64,000 bases of DNA from Pyrenochaeta sp. MPI-SDFR-AT-0127 (taxonomy: Eukaryota > Ascomycota > Dothideomycetes > Pleosporales > Cucurbitariaceae). Location of the stretch: contig JAGTJM010000007.1 in assembly GCA_020747015.1 (NCBI GenBank), forward strand, positions 620,001 to 684,000, read 5' to 3'. Below the pieces are notes generated by a model. That model did not search any database, was not told the DNA's origin, and worked only from the letters and a program-made list of their open reading frames with translations. Positions 63,611-64,000 of this stretch are shown here, piece by piece. The position numbers and the translations under genes were made by a program. Positions within the stretch are counted from its first letter, which is position 1, and every line of letters begins with the position of its first letter.

Positions 63611-64000
63611 TGAACGACTTCGGTGGCTAATAGCGAACGGTGGAGAGCTTGCAAGTCAACTAGTTCCAGAGCACCACACCACAGTCTGCTCATGGATCCG
63701 TCAAAGCTTTGAACGCCGGCGACAGATTATCTTTGACCTTGTTAAGAACGCGAAGAGCTCTGTTCATTTAAGTTTTGATCTGTGGACTGCTTCGAATGGG
63801 TTTAACTACATTGGAATTGTCAGCCACTTTGTTGACATCGCTAATCAAAAACGTGATGTCCTTCTTGGACTGCCGCGCCTAGTTGGTCCACATTCTGGTG
63901 AGAATATCGCCTCCTATGTCAAAGAGGTAATTGATCGATACGAACTGGGCTCGAAGCTTGGATACTTCATGCTTGATAATGCCGACAGCAACGACACCTG
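63611..64000 (+). pseudogene. hAT transposase fragment running off the window
   Basis: An open frame to the window end reads VCSWIRQSFERRRQIIF, then SSVHLSFDLWTASNGF, VGPHSGENIASYV and LGYFMLDNADSNDT, the RNase H-like core of hAT transposases with its conserved Asp in DLW and DN. It starts in mid-protein with no BED finger or terminal repeat at the junction with the Fot-like element. The sequence differs from the hAT at 18996. Confidence 0.7.

Noticed and set aside
1..64000. Starship giant transposon with a tyrosine-recombinase captain
   Set aside because: No DUF3435-type recombinase or its catalytic motif was seen on either strand in this window.

Overview
The window looks like a transposon-rich accessory region of a filamentous ascomycete (Pezizomycotina). 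The reasons are short GT-AG introns of about 45-80 bp with CTAAC/CTGAC-like branch sites, fungal-specific protein families (Zn2Cys6 regulators, CFEM/Pth11-type membrane proteins, a CYP52-like P450, a DUF6604-like protein, a FunK1-type kinase relic), Tad1-type LINEs, Fot1/pogo-type and hAT DNA transposons, and relics whose stop codons fit repeat-induced point mutation (RIP, C to T at CpA). I saw no tRNA, rRNA or CRISPR array. Exon boundaries were read by eye from splice signals and family resemblance; no search or prediction program was run.

Layout. 1-4.5 kb: a Fot-like 5' fragment, a multi-pass membrane protein gene, a broken NACHT-ankyrin-type gene and a first copy of a dispersed repeat (REP-A). 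4.53-12.36 kb: a RIP-damaged Fot-like element split by a complete, apparently intact LINE (two ORFs, 13-14 bp target duplication, AATC tail). 12.8-14.7 kb: a tetraspan membrane gene and gene relics. 14.7-16.8 kb: an AT-rich block with an 18-bp minisatellite. 16.9-20.4 kb: an AT-hook-type gene cut off by a hAT element. 22.8-23.7 kb: a RAD52-family relic. 24.3-26.2 kb: a nearly intact Fot-like element sitting at the centre of an 84-bp palindrome. 26.3-27.7 kb: an intact six-exon membrane protein gene. 30-35 kb: relics (kinase, transcription factor, Pth11-like, LINE pieces), a perfect 42-bp palindrome and one hypothetical gene. 35.7-38.7 kb: a long DUF6604-like gene whose start codon abuts the ATC tail of a SINE-like REP-A copy. 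40.7-46.4 kb: hypothetical genes, a gag-like ORF, and a Cys-rich two-part gene interrupted by a single TAG. 47.6-51.5 kb: a CYP52-like P450 followed by an unusual Zn2Cys6 / AT-hook / bZIP regulator. 52-58.9 kb: hAT ends, an unknown three-exon gene, an AflR-like regulator truncated by a hAT end, and a LINE 3' fragment. 59-61 kb: a CFEM/Pth11-like receptor gene. 61-64 kb: a MITE, a solo LTR, and a Fot-like element joined to a hAT transposase at the window edge.

How it fits together. Host genes that look intact (the membrane proteins, the DUF6604-like gene, the P450, the chimeric regulator, the CFEM receptor) are islands between several generations of mobile DNA. Nested insertions give a relative order: the Fot-like element came before the LINE, REP-A before the solo LTR, the palindrome before the second Fot-like element, and the AflR-like gene before a hAT element. 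The P450 and the neighbouring regulator could be a small metabolic unit, but nothing in the sequence proves it.
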